Shown: positions 46,577-57,436 of the stretch, piece after piece | Numbering within the stretch: position 1 is the stretch's first letter | Layout: each line of letters starts with the position of its first letter | Assembly: GCF_003369915.1 (NCBI RefSeq) | Contig: NC_046675.1 | Location: forward strand, 12,958,001 to 13,022,000 | Direction of reading: 5' to 3' | Origin: Drosophila miranda | Lineage: Eukaryota > Arthropoda > Insecta > Diptera > Drosophilidae | Length of the DNA: 64,000 nucleotides | The notes under the pieces: model-generated | Databases searched by the model: none | Seen by the model: only the letters and a program-made list of their open reading frames with translations | Told to the model about the DNA's origin: nothing | Program-made: the position numbers and the translations under genes

Positions 46577-49500
46577 TCACTCCCCGACACCTGCCAAGTT
46601 CGTTACATTATCGCCCTTCTGCTTGGCATATTCCGCACTCAAAAGGCTCATGACTTCCTTGTGCGGGACATTGCCCTGCTTGTACTTCTTGAAATTGTCC
46701 TTTACAAACTTGGCGAAGCCCTTGGCCTCGCCCGCCGGCTTCGACACGGTATTGCCAAGCTTGTCCTTTTTGTTCAGAAACACTGTGATTGGGCCGCGAC
46801 ATAGACTACAGCGGATTTTCTCCACCTTGCGAGATCTGGAGTGGGCGTGCGAGCTGCAAGGGGATTAACGATTAACGATGGCATCAATAAGCTACAGCAA
46901 CCAGAGAATGGACCACGAAACTTACTCAAGATTGCAGTTCACACATTTATACGTGTACTTAAACTCAATGCTGTAGCTGTGGCAGAGCGTGATGGCGGGC
47001 AGCTCTGGATACTTTTCGTTGGCGCGTTTGGCCCAGTCCTTCCAGACACGGCAGTGTCCACCCTCACCGTTGAAAACCCAGGTGGCGGCATGACACAGCT
47101 CGTGGATGAGCGTGCAGCGGAGTCTGTCGGCTGTGGTCAGCACCTTTACGCTGAGCTCGACCACGCTGTTCCGTTGATTGAGTCTAAAGTTTGAAGAAAA
47201 AACAAAGCCGACGATAAGAGGCAGCTCGTGGGCTATGCGTGGTTTCGGGAAACCAACTTTGTCTTATTCATGCATCGTCCAGCCGTGCTGCGCAGCAGCT
47301 TCGACCATGTGATGGTCACGTCCAGCTCATTGTTGAACACGTCCGCATTGAACATCTTATAGAGGCGCTCGGCCAGCTGCTCCTTGTTTTTGGCAAAGTT
47401 CTCCCGATAGAAGAGCGCCTCCTTGTCGCTGAACTCTCGGCTGACCTGTCCTTCCAGCGATTTCAGGAAACTACATTTGCCCTCGTTCTTCTTTGGTTGT
47501 TCTTTCAGTTGCCGGGAGATCACTTTAGGGGGTGCTGTTTTTGGTGCCAACAGCTTCAGAATCGGGCTGGGTTTGGGCGTTACATTGGTGTTCTTTGCAA
47601 TTCCCATGTCCTTCTTCACCTGTTGCACGTCTATAAGCACTGGCGTGTGCGGTAGATAGTCATTCTCCAGTTCCTCCAGCATATCCAGTTCACGTGCTTT
47701 ATTCACAATCTCAATGGCCTCTTCTTCGGTCTCATAGCCAATGTTTGGTTTGAACAACCGTCGTCGTATGGGGGCTTGGACTGTGGGTGTGGCGGTGGCG
47801 GTAGCGGTGTCAGTGGTGGGTTCTGCGGGCGTAGCAGGGAGCTTGGATTTCGTGCGAGCGCGACATGAACGGAGAATATCGTCAAGACGACGATGATTTT
47901 TCGGAGCTGTTGGAATGACAATGTTAGTATTTGATCTGAGTTTAAATCTTAATGATCTTACATTGAGGATCCATGTCGGGATTGCTGATCACCTCGACCT
48001 CGGCCTTGGTCAAATCCAAGTAGGTAACATCACCCTTTCCATTTATTTCGTCATCGCTGCAACTTTCACTGCCGCTGAAGGTTGCATCCGCGTCCTCGTC
48101 GTCGGAGGCATCTGTACCGCTTTCAGAGTCAATCAAGGCACGCCAGCGGTCCTCATCCACATGGTTGGTGCGTGCCGTGGACTTTGTGGGGGTTGGGCGC
48201 TGTGGCCGGGCGGCACGGGGACGTCTTTCGGTCTGGACGGCACGCTGCGGCAAGCGAGTGGGGTTCAATGGGGTCTCATTGGAGTGCGGGGTTTTCTGGA
48301 CTACATGCAGCACAACAAGAGAGAGTTAAACGTTGCGAGTTAAGATAAGTTTCAGCTTCACTTACATTGTCTAAAATTAGCGAGGACACTCTCTTTTAGC
48401 TGCTGCACACGCGGCGCAGGGCGCTCCTTCTTTTTCTTAACAGTTGTGGCGGCTGTTGGAATCTGAAAGTTCCTCGACCTTAGGGGGGCTGTCTTGCCGC
48501 CAATGCCACTGGATCGCTTCAGGGTGCGTATGACATCGGGAGTCTGCCAGGATTTTCCGTAAAGCTCATTCAAGAGCTTCTCGGCCTGTGTGAGGAATTG
48601 CTCGTCCTCGGAAGCACCGTTGGTTGACAGCATCGACTTTTGATGCTGATGATCTTGTGGCTGCTCCTGCTGCTGCTGTTCCTGATGAACTTCTTCGGTG
48701 GCTGGCAAGGATTGGGTGGCCCTTGGAGATGGATACTGGTCGTCATCATCTTCTGAGCTCGTTTCCATGGCTGGTATATGTATTTTTATGTTAATCTTGG
48801 CCGAGATATTGATACTGTTCACTTTGATGGCCGGAGCCTCTTCGCCCGATGATGTGGAGGACGAGGTCGGTCTTGGCGGCGTTGGTTCGCCCTCGCTGCT
48901 TGCCTCTGGGATCTCGACCGATTCATCGGGAATCGGTTCGTCTTCGTTGAGCGTCGAGTCGTGGCAGCCGGATGTGTCGGACACTTCCTGGGAGCAGAGA
49001 GTGTTTACTTCGGTGTCGTCATCCGCCAGACGCCTGCTGCTGTCCAAGCATGGCGCATCCTGTGAGCTGAGAGTATTCGCCTCTGTGTCGGCATCCGCCA
49101 GCCTCTTGCTTCTGTCCAGTCCGGCTAAATTCTTAGAGGAGAAGCTGGCCACTTCCGTTTTTTCGTGGGCCAACCGCTTGCTCGTGGACGGGCTCGTGGG
49201 CTGCTCAAGCGGCATCCAGTTCTCGTCGGTTGTGACCATGGACTCTGTGTCCGCATCGGCCAGCCGAGAACGTCGTTGGGCGGAGGACAGGGGCGACGGA
49301 GACATCGGCAACTCTTTCTCCCCCATCTCGCGACGTTCGATTGAGACGTCGCGCAGAAAGGCCTCAATGCGCTGGACCTGGTCGTTGCTCAAAATGGGAG
49401 CTGGGATAGGTTCCTGCTCTGGGTCAGTGTCAGGTGTACGATCACTCACGGCCATGCTCTCCGGTGGTGCGGCCTCATCATCACTGGAGTCTGATATAGT

Positions 49501-49986
49501 AATGCACGAGGCACTATTGTCGTCATCGTCATCATCTTCTCCCTCCTCTGTCGTAGATGAGATGCAAATGGATATATCCGGATTGAGCGGCTTGGGCTCC
49601 ATTGTCAAGTTGGTCACCTGTGTGGCTAGAGCCTCCACATCCACGGGTGTCTTACTGCGCCCAGGCTGTGTGCAGCCATCGCCACTCAGATGCAGAGCTT
49701 CCATATATTCGGAGCCTTCGATATCGAGGTGCGTCTCCTCGGCGTCATCGTTGGGAGTGTATTTTTGGCCCATGGCAATGTGGTCGCTACTGGAGTCGCT
49801 GCGGAGCAGGGGATTCTCACACTCTTCTATTGGTTCAGGCTTTGGGTCTGATTCCTTGGTGTCCCGGCCTATCGGTTGTCTTCTCTGTTGGGAAGATAGC
49901 GTCAGTTTGGCGAATTTCTTGTTGAAGGGCACATTTACTTTGCTGGGGTCGATCGTGCTGAGCAACTTATACTTATGATCCGCCAT
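46577..49986 (-). CDS. GCNA-like SprT metalloprotease
   Basis: Exons (minus): 49986-48366, 48300-47962, 47906-47258, 47183-46926, 46853-46577; 1047 residues, all phases compatible. GCNA proteins act in germ cells and early embryos on DNA-protein crosslinks and genome stability. The N-terminal ~800 residues are acidic and disordered. They include SUMO-interaction-like patches (ISICISSTTEEGEDDDDDD; CITISDSSDDE) and four copies of an RLAxxxTE repeat. The C-terminus is a complete SprT domain: FNADVFNNELDVTITWSK, the zinc/catalytic site IHELCHAATWVF (HExxH), WKDWAKRANEKYP, and a CxxC...CxxC zinc ribbon (YKCVNC and RCSLCRG) split by the last intron, ending in a lysine-rich HMG-like tail (AKGFAKFVKDNFKKYK). 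The start MADHKYKL is preferred to an upstream in-frame ATG whose 43-residue extension looks non-coding. Fly genomes have several GCNA-family members; which one this is cannot be told. Confidence 0.9.
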
Positions 49987-50113
49987 TTTGTTGGCGTCGT
50001 TCGACTTAACCGTAAATCTCAGCAGAATATGCACAAAATGCAATCGCCAATTACCCAAGTACAAAAATACAAATAAAAATCTAGTCCGCGTCAGTCCAGC
50101 GTTGATTTTTCCC

Positions 50114-50121
50114 AATCGATA
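50114..50121 (-). promoter_or_regulatory. DRE-like site upstream of the GCNA-like gene
   Basis: On the minus strand it reads TATCGATT, one mismatch from the DREF site TATCGATA, 128 bp upstream of the start codon. A nearby CTATCGG (50127-50133) is a weaker match. It lies only ~25 bp from the edge of duplication copy B. Confidence 0.45.
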
Positions 50122-50143
50122 ACTTCTATCGGTAGAGTGTTGT

Positions 50144-53100
50144 CCTTTAAACCTGAGCCTACTACAACCTTAGCCGTCACAGAACACAGCCCACACACAC
50201 TCGTACACACTCGTACACTCTCGTACACACTACGCTACCAATCGTTGTTATTGTATGTATACTCCGCGCACACGTAAGCGTTTGTATGTTTGTGTCTGTG
50301 TACAATACCTACATACATATATAGCCATAGCCGAACCGAACCGTTCGTTAGGTGTTTAGTACGGGGAAGACGAGAGATAACCCACGCAGCGCAGTGTAAC
50401 AGCGCAACCTACGAGTATAAGTAAATGTAGACTAAAAGACTTAAGCAATTGTCGTTTAGACGTTAAATTAGAGCGCATTGAATGTTGGCTTATAGTTCTA
50501 GATAAAGCGAAGACGAAGCGATTTGAGACTCGAGATTCGAGAGCGACACAAACATATACATGCATATACCTATACTATATATACACACACACATACATAT
50601 TATACATATATAGATGGGAATATCTTCACCAAAATGTTGTAGTCTGAAGCCTAATCCGAGTGTAAGCCGAAAATTGTTAGTCAAGAAGGAATGCAAGCGG
50701 ACACAAAACCTAAAGCCTAAAACCTCAAAACCTAAAACCTAAAACCTAAAACCTAAAACCTTAAACTTAATGAAATGAAATCTAAAACCAAAATAGAAGT
50801 AAAATCAACCTTGGACAATCACGCATACGCATGTAGGAAAAACTGGATTAAATAGTATACATACATATGTATGTAAATTGTTAAAGCTTCGATGATGTGG
50901 AGATGTCGAAGGACAACTGGCCAGACACTCGGGCCTGGCCTGTGTGTAATAAATAGTCTTAGCACGTCCAGAATGGAAATGGAGTTGACTCCAGACTCCA
51001 TGAACCCTAACTTATGTATGAATATCTACAAAATACTCGTTAACGTACGAATATGAATACGATTGAATTCGATTGAAGGGGTTTGAGCCACGTCAAGCTT
51101 CAATTAAGTGTCAATCCCCCACACGCTCTTCAGTTACACTACCAACAAGTATTTTTATAAAGTTTATTGTAAACGATGCGATGAAAAAACCCAACCACAT
51201 GTGTGTTTTAAAACATCAACTGAAGGAAACCTTAAAGAACATGAGTATACTTTAGAAGCAAAGTTTTGTAGAATAATTGTACACGTAAAATGCATTTTCC
51301 GTGTTAGCTGAACAACAGAAAAGTGTATATGTGCATATACCTATATACACCCATAAACATATACATACAGATGTGTACTGTATCCATTTTTATTGTGCTG
51401 CGTATTTAGGCAGCCAGCGAGGGCAAGGAGGCGGCGGCCCAGCACCCCAGGTAGCCCTGAAGGGGAGTACGAACCGAAAGAGCAAATAGAAGTTATGAAT
51501 CCAAGCCAAGTGAATGATCCGTGAGAGATGGAACGAGAGAGCGCAACGGGGGCAAGGCCGGAAGCAGACATTGCGTATACGCCCGATCTGCCGGCGAGGC
51601 CTTGCCGCCCGGCTCACCATATACCCGTTACTTGCAATTAGGCTAGTAAGTTCGTTGTTTGTTACCAATTGTCAGTTGTCAGTGTCCTTGATGTTGATGT
51701 TGATGTTGAAGTTGAAGTTGACGTTGAAGTTGCCGTGTCATTGTTAAATGTATTCCAATTTGTGGTCCGCACTGCTAGCAGTCTGTCGTCAGAGAACAGA
51801 AGAAATGAAGCAGCAACAGACTATACAAATTATACAAGAAAGCATACATGCATGCATGCATATACATATACATTAAATAGGTGTGCATATTATATACATA
51901 TTCACACATACTCGCACAAGTGTGCATTGGCGTAAGGCAGAAACATAATTGATTAAATTGAACCAAAACCCGATGGCAGAACCCAATCGCAATGAGGACG
52001 AGTAAATCTTATGTACTATGAATGTAACAAATTGTAAAAGTTTTAAGCGTAGGCCGAAAGACCCGCCAAAGACTCCTGCAACCTGCGAACCCCCAACCAT
52101 GTCCCCCCTTCTCCCGAACTTTGGCCAGGGTCGCTCTCGAGCCGTAATTAGAGAAGTAAATATGTAATTCTATTGATGTGTATCGTATGTATATGTGTCT
52201 ATAAATATTTGGTAGACGTTCACTCGCATGACGCCGCAAAAGCTCAAACCAAAAACGACAAACGACAAAAACGCTTCAGCCAGAGAAAGATCTGCTCGAA
52301 ACGAACCCTGCCTTATCCCTTCCCTTTGTATGGTGCAGGTTCACCAAGTGCCACCAAGTGCCACCAAGTGCCACCAAGTGCCACCAACCCCAACCCCAAA
52401 CCCAATCCCAAGCCGAAGAGCATGTGCAGCAGAATACTTTTGGCCAAAAAGAGAAAGAGAGGCTGGCAGTTAGAAGAGCCCGAAAGTCGAACGCTCTTAT
52501 ATGGTTTCAAGACCGCACAGCCCCCAAAGCACACGAAAACGAAAACGAATGAACATTTATGATTGTCTAACGAAAACAAAAGAAGTCATCCACTGAATCA
52601 GACCCAAGCGATTGCCGAATCTGGAATACGCTCACAAGTCGAACATTTCCGAATCGATTCCCATCGCAAAAACTTTGTAAGAATTTTGTACCAATTCATT
52701 TTTAGCCAATTTGCAAAACCTACATCTATGTGTGATGGCTTTTGATAAATCATGGTTTCGGCAATCGCTGAGAGACCTCACAAAGGTCTATAAATACACC
52801 TTACGCGCGGGGTCTTGATTCGATGACTTCAGGCAGGCAGGCAGGCAGGCAGGCAGCCAAGAAGAGTTTTGACGGAGAGATCTGCGATGCGTTAGGCGTT
52901 GATAAATGTAAAACAAAAAGCAAAAAAGCAAATAAAGATTAGCAACAACATCTGAGAGAACGAAACAACAGCAATTGAGCGAATAAACATTGTACATGGT
53001 TTCTCTTCGTGTGTGCTGCGAAATCACGCACATGGGCGGGGGGAAAGAGTGGCATGCTGAACGCGGAGTGGGGTTTGGAGCCAGCTCCGACACGCCACCA

Positions 53101-55430
53101 TCACCATCACCATCACCATCACCATCACCATCACCATCATCGCTGTATATAGGATCAGTTGGCGTTGCAACGCTCCCTCGATGTCGCCAACTTCGCAACT
53201 TGTTCGGGCCTGGGCCTGGCCATCGGAATTGGAATCGGACTCGGATTCGAATTCAGAATCTTGTCTCAGTTAGCGCGCAAACTTCTAAGCAAACAGTCGA
53301 GTCGAGCCGAGCCGAGCCGGTGCCCAAGCGAGGCACCTCTTTAAAATTCAAACGACTTGAGTGGGCCAACGCGGCGGCGTACGCGTAGTTGCTGTCAGCA
53401 GCTGGCCATTTACCCCAGCCACTGTCCTATCCTGGCCTGTCCTGCGCTGTCCTGTCCCCTCGTCGGTGACCCACTTCTCGAGGTCTGGCTCTAAAGTTCC
53501 CCTCGCTGGTGTGTCAACAAACTCGCGTGCCTTCTGGCCAGGCCAACCGGAGGACTGTCCCCACTCACGGCTGGTAAGTATATTTCGGCCATAATTGGAA
53601 GAGTTCTCGTATGCAAATCGCAGACAGAGCAAACAGAGCCGAGAGTTGGAATTAGTCAGCAAGAGACGACGTGTGCCAAAAAGCAGAAATGTACATAAAT
53701 TAGTTTTGCGAGCGAAGTCGAGAGGGGAACAGCATGTGTGGGCGGCAATACTGACGGCTCTATGCCCTTAAAACCAGATGAAATACTCAGTAGTAGTCAG
53801 AATATTTATTGAAATAACACTTGTAGGGGAGGGGCTGGTAGATGCCCCACCCAGCAGGCTTTGCTCGACAGGTTATGGAATAAGTTTGCATTCCGAAATT
53901 AACAACAAATAAATAGCTTCGGCTGAATATCGCTTAAACAAATATACATTGATAAATTTCAAACATTGCTAGTTGTTTTTGGTCCAGACTTTTAGATTCA
54001 GTTTTAATCGTTTCGAACGTTCATTAGAGTTCACTCGTTTTTGGTGCGCATATTGCTTGAAATTCAATTCGATTCGATTCAATTGGAGTGTTCATTGGAA
54101 GAGCCATATTCGGTGTGGCCATCGGCCCACAACTGTGAGTCTGAGCTGGGTGTGAGTCTGGGTCTGGGTCTGGATCTGGATCCGAGTCTGGTCGCCCACG
54201 CACTGCATTATCCGACGATCTGTGGCGACTGTTTGCACCCTGTTTTCATTCACGCCTCCTGCCGACTTTTATTGACTATCGTAATTCTCCAATCTGACTT
54301 TTGCTTCTTTGCAGGCAGTGCGACAACCTCGCATGACTCATTGGACTAAGCGGTCTAAGCCGGGTCTACGGTAACAAAAGCGTTCAAGCGGCTTACTCGC
54401 GTCATCGCCTTGTCTGTTGCCCACTCACCACCAGTCGAATCGAATCCATCCGACTATATTTGGCTATGGCTGCAAACGGTTCCGGAGAGGGCCTGCCCTC
54501 AAAGCTGGGCGATATGCGGGTAAGAGTTCTCGTCACAGGAAGGCCGCATCCCGGCCACTTGTGATTACTAATTTGTTGCCACAATTAGCAGACCATTTGA
54601 CCATGATCATCCACCAATCAGCAGCCAGATCTTTCCGTCCAATTTCCGTGACGCTTCCAAAAATGGTTCGAGCTCGATGGAGTTCTATTTCTGAAGTTTC
54701 CCAGCGGAAAGCCAGCCAATTAATTTAGTGCCTCCCCGTATTTGGGGAATGGGTGCTCTTGTCGCGACACAAAAGGCTCTCCATTCAATGCCATCTGTTG
54801 ATGGCAGACCCGGGGGCGTAGGCGGCACTAGAAAATCCTAGAAGAGCCCCTCAATACCCATAAAGGGTTGACATTAAACACACTCAGCCAATCACACACA
54901 CAGCATAGGAAAAACAGTCCAACAATCCATCAATTCATCAATCAATCAAATAATTTACCTTGGAAAACAGCGATTTTAATCGCTGATTGGAACGGTCCCC
55001 CGTGGGAGGTTCTTTGTCACCTGAGCGCTTCCTTTGTTGCATTCAACAAATGCCGAACTAGCTCTCGCTCCCTCCATTTAATGTGTACCTGTGTGTGTCC
55101 GTGTCTGGCTCCGTGTGTGAGTGCTGTACTGCCACGTGAGCCATGGCAACGTCTGGTGGCCGTTGCAGCCATTGATTTTGTTGTTGTTGCTATTGGCATG
55201 CAGCAACACCATGCACAACAACAGCGAGGAGGAGGCGAGGAAGGGGCAGAAGCAGGCTAAACAAAAGGACAGCGGCTGGCTAGAATTTCTTAAGTGTCCG
55301 ATACACAAAAGACTCTCTATAGTATTCTCCTTTGACGATGGCCATGGCCGGTCGGTCCCGAAGGCCACTACACTACAAACCAGGAAACAAGAGGAATACA
55401 GCAAGAGCCTTATCTATAGGGAAATACGAG
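50144..55430. other. non-coding part of duplication copy B
   Basis: Counterpart of 25817-30900 with the same simple repeats at different lengths: the AACCTAAA array at ~50707-50767, four AGTGCCACCA units (copy A two) near 52346-52385, one more GCAG unit near 52835-52855 and two more CATCAC units near 53100-53137. Copy A's doubled cattgcgtata (about 27225-27245) is single here (~51570). No convincing gene except the candidate exon at 54466-54519. Confidence 0.55.
54466..54519 (+). other. candidate short first coding exon (copy B)
   Basis: Identical to 30078-30131 in copy A: 18 codons starting MAANGSGEG and a gtaaga donor. A phase-0 splice to 55434 (after cgagtag) would read into the ZC2HC1 frame at 55455. 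Confidence 0.35.
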
Positions 55431-55454
55431 TAGGAGCGAAGGCGAAGGCGGAGC

Positions 55455-57323
55455 ATGCCCACCAGCCCCAACAACTATTTTGGCCCACCAGCGACGGACA
55501 AAGTTACCTTTGCCCAGGCGGGTCGTGTGGCACGGGGCTTTATGTACTGGCGGCACGTAAGTGGTGGGCACGGATTTGTTCCGAGCGGGAAGTGGGAAGT
55601 GGGCGCATGCCGCATCGTTTGCCCCGCGGAATAGACAGGCAAACAACAGCCCACACAAACACTAAAAGAAACAGAAGCGGGGGGGGAACACAAGCTTACA
55701 CATGTGCACCTAATGACTCCACTCGGGGGAAACGGACGTGCTAATGTCCACCTCAGTTGACACGCGCCTGTTGGCCGAGCATGTTGCAAGCGGAGGAGGA
55801 CGAACAGATACCCATCTTTAGCGACGGGCTCGAGTCGGAGTACCTCCAGCACGATCACATATTGCCCCTCAAGCTCAATGAATCTTGGGCGGCCAGGCGG
55901 TTAATCGAGGCGCTGAGTCACCTGCCACCCAGCGATGCCAATGGCAATGGCAATGGCAACAGCACTTCGGCACCTGTAAGGTCACAACCATCATAGAGGG
56001 CATCCAATAAAACAAAAATTACTCCCGCACACAACTGAATCTGAATCTCTCTATTTGTTCGCAATTCTTCTTCCAGATGCGATTTCAGAAGGCGGAGGAG
56101 GAGCGTCGCCGAAACCTAATGGCGGGCAGGACTAGTGGCAATGGTCAAGCTACTGTGGCCCCCAGCGCTGTTTCGTCCAGGCTCGTAGGCAATGGGAAAG
56201 TACGCCAAATGTTCGATGAGCGGCGTCGCGGAGCTGGCATCGATCGAAGTAATCCGCTGAAGCCCATTGTTGGTGGGGCTACCACGCCACCGTCGCAGCC
56301 CGCTCGTAGCCAGCATCCAGTTCAACGACTGATCAAAGATGTCTCCGCCATGAGCCTAAGGGACAAGCCAGTCTTGAACAAACGCTTGACCAGTGATAGC
56401 AACAACAACAACAAGTACAATCCGGCGGGAACTGTGAACCGGCTAAAGCCTGTGATTACGAGAAAAACGCCACCGCGTGAAGCGGAGGCAACCAGTCGTT
56501 TCATTGCCACTCCTCCGAGGAGTCCCATGCCAAAAGCAACGGCCAGGGCAAAGGCCCAACCGGCCAGTCGGGGGGCAGCAGTCGCAAGTAGTCGCAAGTC
56601 ACCTCCACTGGTTCGAAAGGTGAGTATCATTCCATCCCACATTGCCTTTATTTTCCGAACAAAAAAATATATTAATGTTGTTCAATTTGATTCCATGTTA
56701 ATCCGGTTCAGGCCGAAGCAAAATCTCCAGTCCCCAAGAAAACAATGGTGAGTCGTGGTGTCAGGTGCTGAAACGGTCATTCGCTAATGCCACTGTTCTT
56801 CTGACAGAGTCAGCCGCCTCCTGATGGTACGTCCGCCTGCCGATACTGCGGTCGGCACTTCAACACGGATCGATTGGGCAAGCACGAGGCTGTGTGCCAG
56901 CGCACCATCACCACCAAGCGCAAGATATTCGATGCCTCCAAGCAGCGTGTGGGCGGCACCGAGGCGGAGAAGTTCACCGCCAAGAAGGGTAATAAGCAGA
57001 CTCGCTCTCAGTCCACGTACAGCAGTGCCGCCCAGATAAAGGGCCTGTCCACGGGCGTAAAGAAAAGCAACTGGCGCAAGAAGCACGAGGAGTTCATACA
57101 GACGATACGATCTGCGAAGCAGATGCAGGCGCATTTGGCTCGCGGCGGCAAGCTGAGTGACCTTCCACCGCCACCGCCGTCGGAGAATGCCGACTACATA
57201 CAGTGTCCTCACTGCGGCAGACGCTTCAATCAAATGGCTGCGGAGCGGCATATACCAAAATGTGCCACCATGATACACAACAAACCGCGCCAGAACGGAC
57301 CCACTCTTATGAAGAAGCGCTGA
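55455..57323 (+). CDS. ZC2HC1-type (C2HC) zinc-finger protein, intact copy B
   Basis: Exons 55455-55556, 55757-55975, 56077-56619, 56712-56747, 56808-57323 give 471 residues from MPTSPNNYF, all phase 0. The N-terminal 290 residues (FMYWRHLTRACWP..., then basic, Ser/Pro-rich sequence) show no known domain. The C-terminus carries two C2HC fingers, CRYCGRHFNTDRLGKHEAVC at about residues 311-330 and CPHCGRRFNQMAAERHIPKC. Between them is NWRKKHEEFIQTIRSAKQM, the linker typical of vertebrate ZC2HC1A/C (FAM164). Molecular role of the family is poorly known. An extra upstream exon is possible. The stop lies 113 bp from the stop of the convergent Hpr1, so the 3' UTRs probably overlap. Confidence 0.85.
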
Positions 57324-57436
57324 CGACCAAGAGGTGGGTTCGACTATGAACATGCCCATACGTTTACTTGTGATAAAGGAATTTTTGATGAATGAAACGA
57401 TGCTAAACTTAAAACTGCGGGCGGCTTTGGGTCATC

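Noticed and set aside
48698-49978. 426-codon plus-strand open frame
   Set aside because: It is the antisense shadow of the GCNA-like first exon, with serine-rich composition mirroring its acidic codons.
49987-50115. Upstream in-frame ATG adding 43 residues to the GCNA-like protein
   Set aside because: The added sequence is hydrophobic and basic, unlike the family, and contains the likely leader; MADHKYKL fits better.
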